64,000 bases of DNA from Arthrobacter rhizosphaerae. Lineage in GTDB: Bacteria > Actinomycetota > Actinomycetes > Actinomycetales > Micrococcaceae. Location: positions 310,001 through 374,000 of the forward strand of contig NZ_JALLAN010000001.1 in NCBI RefSeq assembly GCF_023062595.1, written 5' to 3'. Shown here piece by piece: positions 53,847-62,451 of this stretch. A program made the translations under genes and the position numbers. The notes under the pieces are model-generated. The model searched no databases. It had not been told where the DNA came from and was given only the letters and a program-made list of their open reading frames with translations. The stretch's first letter is position 1, and each line of letters starts with the position of its first letter.

Positions 53847-54035
53847 TCATATCAGCCCCACCCTCCGCTTCAACCAGCGGTCAAACCTGTCCGGAACGGA
53901 GCGGATGCACTTGATGAGGAAGATACCAGTAGCGGTGGCCAGGACCACCACCAGCGGCCCGACAATGTTTGCGCCCAGGGGCGTCTGGCTCCAGGCGAGG
54001 AAGCCGTTAATGAATGCGAAGAAGTCCATAACCAT
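53847..54035 (-). CDS. Possible small membrane protein
   Basis: 62 codons from ATG 54035. MVMDFFAFINGFLAWSQTPL leads to one helix VGPLVVVLATATGIFLIKCI and a basic tail RFDRWLKRRVGLI. The composition is convincing, the ribosome site is weak. It may be a small membrane or holin-like protein; function unknown. Confidence 0.4.
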   Translation of the reverse strand: MVMDFFAFINGFLAWSQTPLGANIVGPLVVVLATATGIFLIKCIRSVPDRFDRWLKRRVGLI

Positions 54036-54928
54036 GACGGTAGCCGGAAGATCCGGGATTAACCCACCCCCGGCGCCCCAAGTCTGTGAATAACCTGTGC
54101 ACTAACTGGGGATACCTGTGCACATACTGTTGCTGGGCCTGTGGATATAGAAAATCTTTCGAAGACTGCTGCCTGCTGACCTGCGCAAACACTCGAACGT
54201 AGATGGGGAGGAAATATTCTTTTGGCCAACCTTCATCCACAGCTTGAGTCACGCAGCCGGGCGTGGCGAAAGATGTACGGATTGTTTTGATGGGATTTCT
54301 TTTTGACAGCCAGTCAAACGACGAGACGGAGCCGAAAAAACGTCTGGAGCCCGGCAAGCAGGGGAGAATCTGCTTAGGCAGTTCTTGAGGGTGTGCTTAG
54401 CGTGGCACCCACTCCGTTGAAAACATTCAGTGGCGAAAATTAGCGGATGGGTGTCGCCGCCCTGCCGCGCCCCATGCCTATGCAAAGCGGCTGCTCGGAC
54501 AGAACTTTCGCCACCAATCCCGAACTTGAGAGTTGGTGCGGACTCTGGCTGTGCTCAGGTTGTGCCCATGCATCGCGGGGGAGAGGGTCGACGACTCCGG
54601 ATCCAGCGGATCACCAGGTCGAGGCTATAACAGCCGGACACCGGTTATCGTGACCGAACTTGAGCCCGCGTCCCACGCGATGATGATGCATGTGCCCGAT
54701 TACTAATCCGTCAGTCGGCCGCTGGTTGGCCAAGCGAGCACGATTCGACCGGGCCCATGCCGACCCACCACGTTCTTAAACGTTCGTCGATCAAGCTCCT
54801 CCCAGATGGTCTCTAGCAAGGTCGCTATCGTCCTCCGGTCAAGCTGGGCACGGTCGACTTGATCGCCGTGCCAGGGGCCGATTGAATGCCGAGAACCTTG
54901 CCTGAATAGGGGAAACACGGGCCCGATC
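54036..54928. other. Gene-poor stretch with DnaA-box-like words
   Basis: About 890 bases with no convincing gene. CCTGTGCAC is directly repeated at 54095 and 54117, and words close to the DnaA box occur near 54088 (TGTGAATAA), 54141 (TGTGGATAT) and 54233 (TCATCCACA). None is an exact consensus and no replication gene is near. Confidence 0.35.
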
Positions 54929-55185
54929 GACCCACCTCTGTCTTTAACATTCACTGGCAAGAAAATCTGGAATTTTATATGGGTTCAAAACGGGGTAATT
55001 TCACGCATTCCCGCAGGTCAAAGCAATTTCTGCTACCCATCCCCGGCATATAGTTTGTGACCCATAATGTTCACTTTTGAGGTACTCGATGCGCCGATGA
55101 GACTTCATCCGGCCGCGAACTTCTGCTGACCGGCATCGCGCCGCGGCCATTGAGAGTCGAACCTGGGGGAGAGGAGCCCACTGTC
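54929..55185 (+). repeat. Non-coding repeated element, copy 2
   Basis: Matches 41746-42010 in the same orientation. ATGGGT at 54979 and ACCCAT at 55035 and 55060 keep exactly the 56- and 25-base spacings of copy 1, and the block GGTACTCGATGCGCCGATGA is identical. Differences and small indels are spread evenly and do not preserve any reading frame. The terminal hairpin is weaker here. Confidence 0.8.
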
Positions 55186-55834
55186 AGCGCAGAATGCTGT
55201 TCCCGGAACTTACAGCTGCTCAGCAACGACATCGGGCCGGCCAGACTCAGGGCTCCTGCGAGGACCTCTAACCATCGAAAATCCCCCAATGCGCTTCGTT
55301 GAGAGGCGTGGGGGATACGGTGCCACCAATCCTAGCGGAGGTGGTTTGCGCCGGTCGGGTCGGAGGCATCCGCGAGAGACGTACCCTAATGCAAGCCCAT
55401 TCGGCTCTAGGACATGCTCGATCCGAATGGCTTGGCCGTTAGGATCCGGTCAGGGAACCATCGCCGTGAGGGCAGAGGCTGCCCTAGCTGAGACCTGGAG
55501 GACTACATCGCTCGGATGTACGCCGCTACCGCCGCAGACATCGTGGCCAACCTGTTGGGAACCGACCGCGAGGACGCCGAGCGAGCCAGGCGGTTAGCTG
55601 GCTGCGCCCCGGCGCCAGGGTTAATGGGCAAGTGGTCCAAGGGTGGCGGTGCGCTCCAAGGGGAGAAGGTCGTTCGCCCCCACGTGTCAGGTTGAGTTGT
55701 AGGACCCACTCGTGACCTTGCCAGGAAAGAATGAAATGGACTCTATCGTGACAGGACCCGAGTGGTGCCCGACGTCAGGTTGGGGTGTGTCTTTTTTTGA
55801 ACGTGTGCAAGGCTTATGCGCCTAGACTTGCTTG
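55186..55834. other. Gene-poor stretch
   Basis: About 650 bases without a supported gene. TTGAAC near 55798 and TAGACT near 55823 may form a promoter for the short frame starting at 55835. Confidence 0.3.
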
Positions 55835-55969
55835 GTGAATAAGGGGATGAACACACGTCAGCGCGATTGGAGCGAAGAGTTCCTTGGACAGCGGGAAGAC
55901 CTTGAAAGGGCCAGCACAAACGTGGGCAACTCTTTCATGGGAGGCATGATCGTCCTTCTTGGAGGATAA
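55835..55969 (+). CDS. Possible leaderless small protein
   Basis: 44 codons from GTG 55835, or 40 from ATG 55847. TAGACT ends 6 bases before the GTG, fitting a leaderless start. The sequence MNTRQRDWSEEFLGQREDLE is charged and the end (FMGGMIVLLGG) hydrophobic. A TTG frame with a perfect AAGGAGG follows at 55979-56092. Both may be remnants. Confidence 0.3.
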   Translation: MNKGMNTRQRDWSEEFLGQREDLERASTNVGNSFMGGMIVLLGG

Positions 55970-56251
55970 GGAGGCCGCTTGGACCGGTGGCAGCCCAAAC
56001 ACGGGCTATTTGACCTCGAGGATGGTCAGCAGGTGAGGCGTCTCCGACGCACCGCCGTGTTCGAAGCTTCTGCTCCGAATTCCAGACCGTAGCCGGACTG
56101 CTTCGCACCGCGGTGCGGTCCAGCTCCAAGGTTGTGCTCATCCTGATGCTCAGGAAGTGGCAGTAAGCGCCGGCGCCGGGGATTCCTCAATCTGGCGCTT
56201 GGTGTAACAGGTCTTACGCTGAAAGCCATCGCGAGTCGCTCCCCGATCAGG

Positions 56252-57598
56252 TCACCCTGGAACTTTTCTTGGCCGAAGACCACGTAGAAAGACAAACGGT
56301 TTGGGGGGCCGGAGGGGCCTGTTGGGGACGAAGCGGCGAATGAATGTTGCCGTTATCGCTGCGAAGAGCGACATGAGGAGCCATGGAGGGAGTGCCGTGA
56401 TTGACGGTGTGTAGGCGTGTTCGTAGAGCGGGGCCAGGACCGCATTGCCGATGATGACGGCGAGTCCTCCTGCGGTTGCGAGCAACCCGTAATAGGCGCC
56501 TGTGGGGCGCCCGGCGGCGAACTCCAATACTAATCCCATGGCCATGGGCATCACGCACATGTTCCCGAGGGCAAGACCTGTTACGAGCAAGAGGGCCGGA
56601 AACATGGATAGACCGCTTGGCGGAGGGATGACAGCCAGGACCGCGATGGAAGCGAAGCCAAGAGACTGCAGGGCAAAGCCGACGGGAAGTGCAATTTCTG
56701 GTCCTGCTTTGCGCATGAGCCGGGCTATGGGCCATTGAAGGATGATAGTTAGGACGGATGCGTAGGCAAAGACCACCGCCAACGCACTTGCCCCTGCCCC
56801 GCTGCGTTCCAGTTCCACTGGAAGCCCGAAATACAGCTGGTTGGTCGCCAGGAGATTGACGCTGTAGAAGGCCGTGAACCGGACGAACTGTTTCTCCTTA
56901 AGACAGGACCACAGGCCCGGCGCCGGTGAGGAGGAAGTCTTTCCGCCTGCTGTTTTGGGGGCACCGCGGTGTGGTTTTGGCAGGAAGCACAGGAAGACTG
57001 CAGCCATCACGGCAAAGACCCCTGCCCCAACCAGCAGGGCGGTGTCAAAGCCTGTTTTGAGTAGAAGAGCTGCCAAAAGCGGACCTACGACAGCACCTAC
57101 CTCGCCGCAGACCACCAGCCATGTAAAGAGTGTGGATCTATGGTTTTTCCGTGCGGCGGCGCAATGCGTGGCGCCCTCCTGTTTGGTGCCTTTCAGGGCG
57201 ATGGGCAGTTCGGCGGCAGATGCCACGAGACTTTGCATCGCAGGCGCAAAAAGCGCGCCGCCAATGCCCGTCACCACGGCACCGAGTAGGAACAGCGGGA
57301 AGTCCGATGCCCACGCCAAAAGCAGGAAGCCCACGACCCGTACCAGACAACCGGCAATCATTGACTGCCTTGCTCCCCATCGGTCGGCAAGCGCCCCGCC
57401 GAAAAGAAACAATCCTTGCTGCGCAAATGTGCGCGCGCCAAGAACGATCCCGACCGCCAACGTTCCCATGCCGAAGTCGTCCCGCATCACGCCTGCGAGA
57501 AACGGCACCACGGAATAGAAGCCGATGTTGAAAATCAACTGGCTGACCAGTAACAGCTGCGGGGCTGGTCCAGCCCTGACAAGACCTTTACGTGCCAG
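56252..57598 (-). CDS. MFS transporter of tetronate/amine catabolic cluster
   Basis: About 448 residues. The first ATG-type codons lie inside the first membrane helix, while an in-frame CTG at 57598 is 4 bases from GGAGAG, so a CTG start is likely. MFS signatures: GALADRWGARQSMIAG between helices 2 and 3, GIGGALFAPAMQSLVA, and a long hydrophilic loop in the middle. Twelve helices can be counted approximately. Co-directional with the otnC-like, otnK-like and racemase-like genes, it probably imports their substrate. Confidence 0.85.
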   Translation of the reverse strand: MARKGLVRAGPAPQLLLVSQLIFNIGFYSVVPFLAGVMRDDFGMGTLAVGIVLGARTFAQQGLFLFGGALADRWGARQSMIAGCLVRVVGFLLLAWASDFPLFLLGAVVTGIGGALFAPAMQSLVASAAELPIALKGTKQEGATHCAAARKNHRSTLFTWLVVCGEVGAVVGPLLAALLLKTGFDTALLVGAGVFAVMAAVFLCFLPKPHRGAPKTAGGKTSSSPAPGLWSCLKEKQFVRFTAFYSVNLLATNQLYFGLPVELERSGAGASALAVVFAYASVLTIILQWPIARLMRKAGPEIALPVGFALQSLGFASIAVLAVIPPPSGLSMFPALLLVTGLALGNMCVMPMAMGLVLEFAAGRPTGAYYGLLATAGGLAVIIGNAVLAPLYEHAYTPSITALPPWLLMSLFAAITATFIRRFVPNRPLRPPKPFVFLRGLRPRKVPG

Positions 57599-57794
57599 TT
57601 GACTCTCCTGATTCTAGAGCCAGCGCTTGAATGGCGCCGGTAGACGGATACTGATGAATGCTGGCTTTCGGTCCTTGAAGAGGCAGGCTGCTGCCACTCA
57701 TGCGGATTCCTCCCACTGCCAACCTGCAGAAAAGTGAGGGAAATTCGTGGTGAGGGTCATTTGGGACTGGTTTCCGTTTCTCCTGCGCCACTTC

Positions 57795-58424
57795 CTAAGC
57801 ACACCCTGGGCAGAGCTGGGCAATCTGTGCGGGTTGGAGGGGCCGCGTCGCATGGCCTTGCAGTAGGAAGAACAGGCGGGCAGTTTCTTCTACTTCCTCA
57901 ACGGCGTCCACAGCTTGTGCGAGGGAAGGCGCGGAAACGATCGGTCCGTGGTTCGCCAGCAGCAGGCCCCGGGTCGATGCAGCCGCTTTTTGGGCAGCTT
58001 CGGCCAAGCCTTGGTCGCCGGGGGCGAAATAAGGCAACCGGACCAGCCGTCCGACCCTCATCACAAAGTAGGCCGTCAAGGGCGGCAGAACGTCATCGTC
58101 GTCCAGACCGTCCAGGCATGAAAGCGCGGTCGCGTAGGTGGAATGCAGATGGACGGCCGCATGATCCTGCGGCCTGGCCCGGTACATGGCCAAGTGCAGG
58201 AAAGCCTCTTTGGACGGGCGGGCTCCGGACAGGTGTTCGCCGTTGTCGGAGACCATCGACAGATCATCAGTTGTGAGTTCTCCCAGAGAGGCGTTGGTGG
58301 GGGTGACCAGCATTCCGCCGTCCACGCGCAGGCTGAGGTTTCCGGATGTTCCCCTGGTCAGTCCTCTTCGGTGAAGGGACCTGGCCAGCCGGACGAGCTC
58401 GTTGCGGCTGTCCATGTCGGTCAC
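57795..58424 (-). CDS. otnC: Class II aldolase, 3-oxo-tetronate 4-phosphate decarboxylase-like
   Basis: 209 residues from a GTG overlapping the otnK-like stop in a GTGA (ATG 58415 is an alternative). Class II aldolase/adducin features: GLTRGTSGNLSLRVDGGMLV, PSKEAFLHLAMYRARP (acidic residue), HAAVHLHSTYATALSCL (zinc ligands HLH) and LLLANHGPIVSAPSLAQAVD (further His). Paired with an OtnK-like kinase, it fits the OtnK-OtnC route that phosphorylates and decarboxylates 3-oxo-tetronates. Exact substrate stereochemistry cannot be read from sequence. Confidence 0.82.
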   Translation of the reverse strand: MTDMDSRNELVRLARSLHRRGLTRGTSGNLSLRVDGGMLVTPTNASLGELTTDDLSMVSDNGEHLSGARPSKEAFLHLAMYRARPQDHAAVHLHSTYATALSCLDGLDDDDVLPPLTAYFVMRVGRLVRLPYFAPGDQGLAEAAQKAAASTRGLLLANHGPIVSAPSLAQAVDAVEEVEETARLFFLLQGHATRPLQPAQIAQLCPGCA

Positions 58425-59707
58425 CGGTTATGGTCCCATGCATCAAGGAAGAGACCCGGCATTCCGAGGTTTCCTGATTTGAGCAGGATGGACAGCCCGG
58501 GGTCTGTTTCCGTTTTCAGCCATGGCACGCCGGGAGAGACTTCCTTGCCGACGTGGGCTGTGGTGATGCCGAGCCTGCGGACTACAGCGCCGGAGGTCTC
58601 TCCGCCGGCCACGATGAGTTGCCGGCAGCCCAGACCAACAAGCCCTTCGGCGATCGCGGAAAGGCTGTCTTCGGTTATTTCCGCGGCCCGGGCCTGACCA
58701 AGGTGCCTTTGCGCTCTCGAGACTTCCTGTGGGGAGGCGGAGGAGTGGATCAGGATTGGGCCGTCCGCCAGGTTTTCCCGCGCGAACAGCAGCGCTGCGG
58801 CGACGACGTCGTGTCCTTCAGCTATGGCGACAGGATCCACCAGGAAGCAGGGGCGGGACTGACGGAAGGTGTCGATTTGGAGGTTAGTCATCTCCGAGCA
58901 GCTGCCGGCGACGACGGCGGCCGGACCCGCGGGCCGGGCGGCGCGCGCCGATTCTGGTTGGGCTTGAAACCCGCGGGCAACCGCAAGCCCTCCGACCAGT
59001 CCTGATCCGCCGGTGACGAGCGGGTGATCGAGGAGTGCAGCGCCCAGCACGGCGAGGTGCCCGTCACTGAGCGTGTCGACGACGGCGTACTGGGTACCCT
59101 GGCCGCTCAGAGTTTGGATCTCGGAATGAACTGCGGGAGCACCGGTTTCTATGATGCTGTAGCCAATGTGGCCCACGACGTTTTTGGTTTGGGCCTGGAG
59201 CAGCCGTGGCACGCTCGAATCGGTCATCGGGGTCAGCGGATGGTTGCGCATGGATGATTCCTGCAGGAGATCCGTGCCAGCGAACAGCACACCGTTGTAC
59301 ACGGTCCGCCGCAGTGCCGGGGTTCCGGGAGCGACGACGGTGATCTGGCCGGCCGGGACGAACTCTTTGCGCAGGGCGTCGGCGACCGGGCCGATGTTGC
59401 CTTCCGGGGTGGAGTCGAAGGTGGAGCAGTATTTGAAGTAGAGCTGCTGGACGCCTCGGGATTTGAGGGCACGTGCCGCCGCGAGAGATTCTTCTACAGC
59501 CTCGGCGGCCGGCACGCTGCGGGTCTTCAGGGAGACCACGATGCAGTCAACGTCGCGCAGCTGCATTGATGGGTCGGGGACGCCGAACGTCTGCACTACC
59601 CGCATCCCGGCGCCCACAAGCGTGCCGGCCACATCGGAGGCTCCTGTGAAGTCGTCGGCGATGACTCCCAGCCATGGGACATTTGCTCTCATGTGAGTGT
59701 TCGACAT
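58421..59707 (-). CDS. otnK: Four-carbon acid sugar kinase, 3-oxo-tetronate kinase-like
   Basis: 428 residues from ATG 59707, with AAGGA about 8 bases upstream. N-terminal WLGVIADDFTGASDVAGTLV, then FKYCSTFDSTPEGNIGPVAD and LFAGTDLLQESSMRNHPLTP are hallmarks of the OtnK/DUF1537 kinase family. The C-terminal nucleotide domain has LIVAGGETSGAVVRRLGI. It should phosphorylate a 3-oxo-tetronate (oxidised threonate or erythronate) for the downstream aldolase. The dehydrogenase usually found beside OtnK is not in the window. Confidence 0.88.
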   Translation of the reverse strand: MSNTHMRANVPWLGVIADDFTGASDVAGTLVGAGMRVVQTFGVPDPSMQLRDVDCIVVSLKTRSVPAAEAVEESLAAARALKSRGVQQLYFKYCSTFDSTPEGNIGPVADALRKEFVPAGQITVVAPGTPALRRTVYNGVLFAGTDLLQESSMRNHPLTPMTDSSVPRLLQAQTKNVVGHIGYSIIETGAPAVHSEIQTLSGQGTQYAVVDTLSDGHLAVLGAALLDHPLVTGGSGLVGGLAVARGFQAQPESARAARPAGPAAVVAGSCSEMTNLQIDTFRQSRPCFLVDPVAIAEGHDVVAAALLFARENLADGPILIHSSASPQEVSRAQRHLGQARAAEITEDSLSAIAEGLVGLGCRQLIVAGGETSGAVVRRLGITTAHVGKEVSPGVPWLKTETDPGLSILLKSGNLGMPGLFLDAWDHNR

Positions 59708-59749
59708 AATCGGATCCTTCTCGGGTAGTGGCGTTGCCTATGAGTCTTT

Positions 59750-60463
59750 TTAGGCGAAAACAGTGCTGAGCTGGGTCATCCCGGAGTCGGGAGAGGCAAG
59801 GACTATGGGTCGCCCCGCCTTGTCTTCGGTATGCTCAATGACGCGGGCCATGGACGCCTGGGCGAGAACGATGACGTCGCACTGCGCTGCCAGTTCTGAG
59901 AACGTGGCGAGCACCAAACTGTCATGCATCGCCCGGTCACCTGCGCGCAGGGCGGGGAAAGCGCCGTCGACTATTTTTGCGGTGATGGTGGGCGTTTTGT
60001 TCTGCCTTTTCGCTGAGTCCTGGACGAGCCTGGTGGTCGGCCCAAGGGTCGCAGACAGGGTGGCGAGTACGCCGATCCTCTCGCCGGACAGTACGGCAAG
60101 CTCGGCCATCGGAGTGTCGATGCGCAGGACAGGGATGGAGACGAAGTCCGCGGCGGCGGTTGCCGCTTCACCGATGGAAGAGCAGCTCACCAACAGTGCC
60201 TGGGCACCCGATTCCTCGGCGTAGCGGGCATAGTTGACCAGCCGCCGTCGAACATGTCCTGGCGTAGTTCCAGTGGCAATCGTGTCTTGGAGCAATGACT
60301 CGTCAACGTAGTGCAACACACGGAGGCCGGGAACCGTGCCCGCGGCCAGCGTTTCCATGCCCGCTACCAGGCCGGGGACCGTGTGCAGCATGGCAAGCAC
60401 CGGAGGATGGTTCGTGTCCTGGGCCGCCACGGCAGGATTGATGGTCTTCAAAGGTGAGTTCAT
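59750..60463 (-). CDS. Asp/Glu-racemase-family protein
   Basis: 237 residues from ATG 60463. Two-domain racemase fold with LLVSCSSIGEAATAA (first catalytic-type Cys) and VIVLAQASMARVIEHT where the second Cys is Ala. The substitution argues against a two-base racemase and for an isomerase, lyase or hydantoin-racemase-like activity. It is the first gene of the leftward operon behind the LysR-type promoter at 60614-60669. Confidence 0.8.
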   Translation of the reverse strand: MNSPLKTINPAVAAQDTNHPPVLAMLHTVPGLVAGMETLAAGTVPGLRVLHYVDESLLQDTIATGTTPGHVRRRLVNYARYAEESGAQALLVSCSSIGEAATAAADFVSIPVLRIDTPMAELAVLSGERIGVLATLSATLGPTTRLVQDSAKRQNKTPTITAKIVDGAFPALRAGDRAMHDSLVLATFSELAAQCDVIVLAQASMARVIEHTEDKAGRPIVLASPDSGMTQLSTVFA

Positions 60464-60613
60464 GATCTTCTTTCTGTTGTTCGCAGCGGCTGATGAAGCT
60501 TCAGGAGTGTGCAGCTGTTAACCCGGCTGACAGGGGTCCGATGAGTGAGTTGGCCGCCGTTGTCCCGATTCCGGGTTTCGCTCTCAAGGACCACAGACTT
60601 CTGCGGCTCTATT

Positions 60614-60669
60614 AGCGTATGTGACAAGAAGAGCCTGAAATAGGGCATTGGAGACAATGCATTGTTTCC
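60614..60669 (-). promoter_or_regulatory. LysR-regulon promoter 1 (racemase-otnK-otnC-MFS)
   Basis: Read on the minus strand: GGAAACAATGCATTGTCTCC at 60669-60650 contains the palindrome ACAATGCATTGT (60665-60654), then TTCTTGTC starting 35 bases on, and TACGCT starting 46 bases on (60619-60614). The same spacings occur at the other two promoters. Predicted start about 144 bases ahead of the racemase gene. Confidence 0.75.
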
Positions 60670-60789
60670 AAGAAGGATAGAAGGGGATTGTGGAGCTTAG
60701 ATCAATCGATGGGTCAACGGAGCTTGTCCGACGACCTTCCCCTGTAGCGGCGCAACGCGGTTCAGCTTCTGCTTCTGTCGTCTTTAGCA

Positions 60790-60841
60790 ACAATGCGTTG
60801 TCTCAGTTGCCGTTAATCCGCATTTTCTTGTCTCGTACGCT
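60790..60841 (+). promoter_or_regulatory. LysR-regulon promoter 2 (cupin)
   Basis: ACAATGCGTTGT at 60790-60801, TTCTTGTC at 60825-60832 and TACGCT at 60836-60841. Offsets of 35 and 46 match promoters 1 and 3. No conserved -35 is present 17 bases before TACGCT, consistent with activator dependence. Confidence 0.75.
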
Positions 60842-60908
60842 GGAAGCACCGTAAGTCCAATGTCGAGACAACGGCATTACAACAAATGAAAGACGAGAAG
60901 GAGTAGCT

Positions 60909-61259
60909 ATGGTCAAGGCGACCGTCATGAGTGACGCAACAACCGCAAATCCGGGGGAGCACAAATCCAAGGAAACCTCAGTTACGCCCGGCCAGACCGA
61001 AGTGTCCTTTCGCCTTTGGGCCAGGGACGACTTCAAAACCGGTATCTGGGAGGTAACTCCGGGGGAGTTCAAGAGCACCCGGCCCGGGTATGACGAGATC
61101 TGCCAGATTCTGAGTGGATCCGGCACCATCACTGAACCGGATGGCACCAGCTTTGAAATCGGCCCGGGGACGTTGTTCGTTACCCCCGCCGGCTGGGAGG
61201 GCCGCTGGACTATCCGTGAAACGGTCCGCAAAATGTGGGTTGTGAAAGACGTCGAGTAG
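60909..61259 (+). CDS. DUF861 cupin (cupin_3) protein
   Basis: 116 residues from ATG 60909, with AAGGAG at good spacing. The DUF861 pattern is clear: FRLWARDDFKTGIWEVTPGE, PGYDEICQILSGSGTITEPD (motif 1) and IGPGTLFVTPAGWEGRWTIR (motif 2) ending in VRKMWVVK. Members include ureidoglycine aminohydrolase-like and sugar-acid enzymes. Its own regulon promoter links it to the surrounding catabolic genes. A strong terminator follows. Confidence 0.85.
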   Translation: MVKATVMSDATTANPGEHKSKETSVTPGQTEVSFRLWARDDFKTGIWEVTPGEFKSTRPGYDEICQILSGSGTITEPDGTSFEIGPGTLFVTPAGWEGRWTIRETVRKMWVVKDVE

Positions 61260-61325
61260 TCCGACAATCGACAAGGCCGGCGAACGACCAGTCCGGCGCG
61301 ACTAGGACGGAGCCTGACCAAAAGG

Positions 61326-61361
61326 AGCCCCGGAACAGCAGCGGCTGTTTCGGGGCTTTTT
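61326..61361 (+). terminator. Rho-independent terminator after cupin gene
   Basis: AGCCCCGGAACAG (61326-61338) pairs with CTGTTTCGGGGCT (61345-61357) around CAGCGG, followed by TTTTT. It separates the rightward cupin from the convergent lysR gene and may serve both. Confidence 0.85.
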
Positions 61362-61390
61362 GGTGCGCGGGGCCGCGCACCTTGCCGGGG

Positions 61391-62293
61391 CTAGGGACCT
61401 ATTCTCGCTTCAAGGCCCTGCCGCAGATGCTCAATTGCCGAGGTGATCCGGCGGGGTGTCCGTTCCGTCGCGGGGTAGAGAGCGAAAACGTCGGCGTTGG
61501 GCGTGGGGACGTCCGGGAGGACCTGCTGAAGTACTCCCTGTTGGATCAGCGGGTTGACGTGCCATGTGGAGCGCATGATCAGGCCGAGGCCCTGGACGCA
61601 CCAGTCGGTCACCACATCCCCGTCGTCACTGATCATGTTGCCCTTGACGTCGACGTACTCCTGCTCTTTCTCGCCAAAGCGCCACAGTGCGTAATCTGCG
61701 TTGTTTTCACGCAGGACGATGCAGTTATGCCGTTCCAGGTCCCTGATGGTCTCCAGCGGCGGTGCGGTGTCAAAGTAGCTGGGTGCGGCGCAGACGATCC
61801 TTCGGTTTCGGGCCAGGAGTTTTGCCTTGAGCCTGGAGTCCGAAAGTCCTCCAACCCTGATGGCGATGTCGAAACTCGTACCCGAGATGTTCAAAGGCAA
61901 CGGTGAAAGCTCCAGGTCTATCTGGATCAACGGGTGCTGCCGGACGAACTCCCCCAGCAGCGGCGCGATGTGCTTACGTCCGATTCCCAGGGACGAATGA
62001 ACGGTAATGCGTCCCCTGAGCTCACCATGCTGCTCGGACAGGGCTTCTTCGAGGTCAGTTTTCTGCTGCAAGATGGCCAGGGCGCCTGAGGCATAGCGCT
62101 GCCCCTCTTCGGTCAGGGTCAGCCTCCGGGTGCTGCGCCGGACCAGCGGTACCCCCAGCCGCGACTCAAGCGCGGCAAGGCGTTTGCTCACCGCCGACAC
62201 CGACTTACCCCAGCTCCTGGCCGCCTCGGTAAGGCTCTGGGAACGGGAAATCTGTTCAAAAAAGTCCAAATCATCGATCGTTCTGAGGTCCAT
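61391..62293 (-). CDS. LysR-family transcriptional regulator
   Basis: 300 residues from ATG 62293. N-terminal winged helix: DLDFFEQISRSQSLTEAARS, then GKSVSAVSKRLAALESRLGV and RRLTLTEEGQRY. The C-terminal periplasmic-binding-like effector domain includes SLGIGRKHIAPLLGEFVRQH and IDLELSPLPLNISGTSFDIA. It is divergent from the flavin oxidase, with a matching palindrome between them, and is the obvious regulator of the three similar promoters. Confidence 0.92.
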   Translation of the reverse strand: MDLRTIDDLDFFEQISRSQSLTEAARSWGKSVSAVSKRLAALESRLGVPLVRRSTRRLTLTEEGQRYASGALAILQQKTDLEEALSEQHGELRGRITVHSSLGIGRKHIAPLLGEFVRQHPLIQIDLELSPLPLNISGTSFDIAIRVGGLSDSRLKAKLLARNRRIVCAAPSYFDTAPPLETIRDLERHNCIVLRENNADYALWRFGEKEQEYVDVKGNMISDDGDVVTDWCVQGLGLIMRSTWHVNPLIQQGVLQQVLPDVPTPNADVFALYPATERTPRRITSAIEHLRQGLEARIGP

Positions 62294-62313
62294 ATCCTGC
62301 TTCTATCGTTCTT

Positions 62314-62369
62314 GGAAACAATGCATTGTCTCACGGGCCGTTGTTCGCCTTCTTCTTGTCTCGTACGCT
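62314..62369 (+). promoter_or_regulatory. LysR-regulon promoter 3 (flavin oxidase, HAD)
   Basis: GGAAACAATGCATTGTCTC at 62314-62332 holds ACAATGCATTGT (62318-62329); TTCTTGTC is at 62353-62360 and TACGCT at 62364-62369. Offsets are again 35 and 46. The palindrome lies 25 bases from the lysR start, the usual place for a LysR autoregulatory and activating site. Confidence 0.8.
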
Positions 62370-62451
62370 AGCAGAAGCCGAAGATCTTGCCTTCATAGGC
62401 AGACCCGGAACTGGGACTACGGCGTGCAATAAGGGAAAGCAAGGTGGAAGC

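Noticed and set aside
54085..54245. Possible replication origin from DnaA-box-like words
   Set aside because: No exact box cluster, no replication gene nearby, and such words are expected by chance in intergenic DNA.
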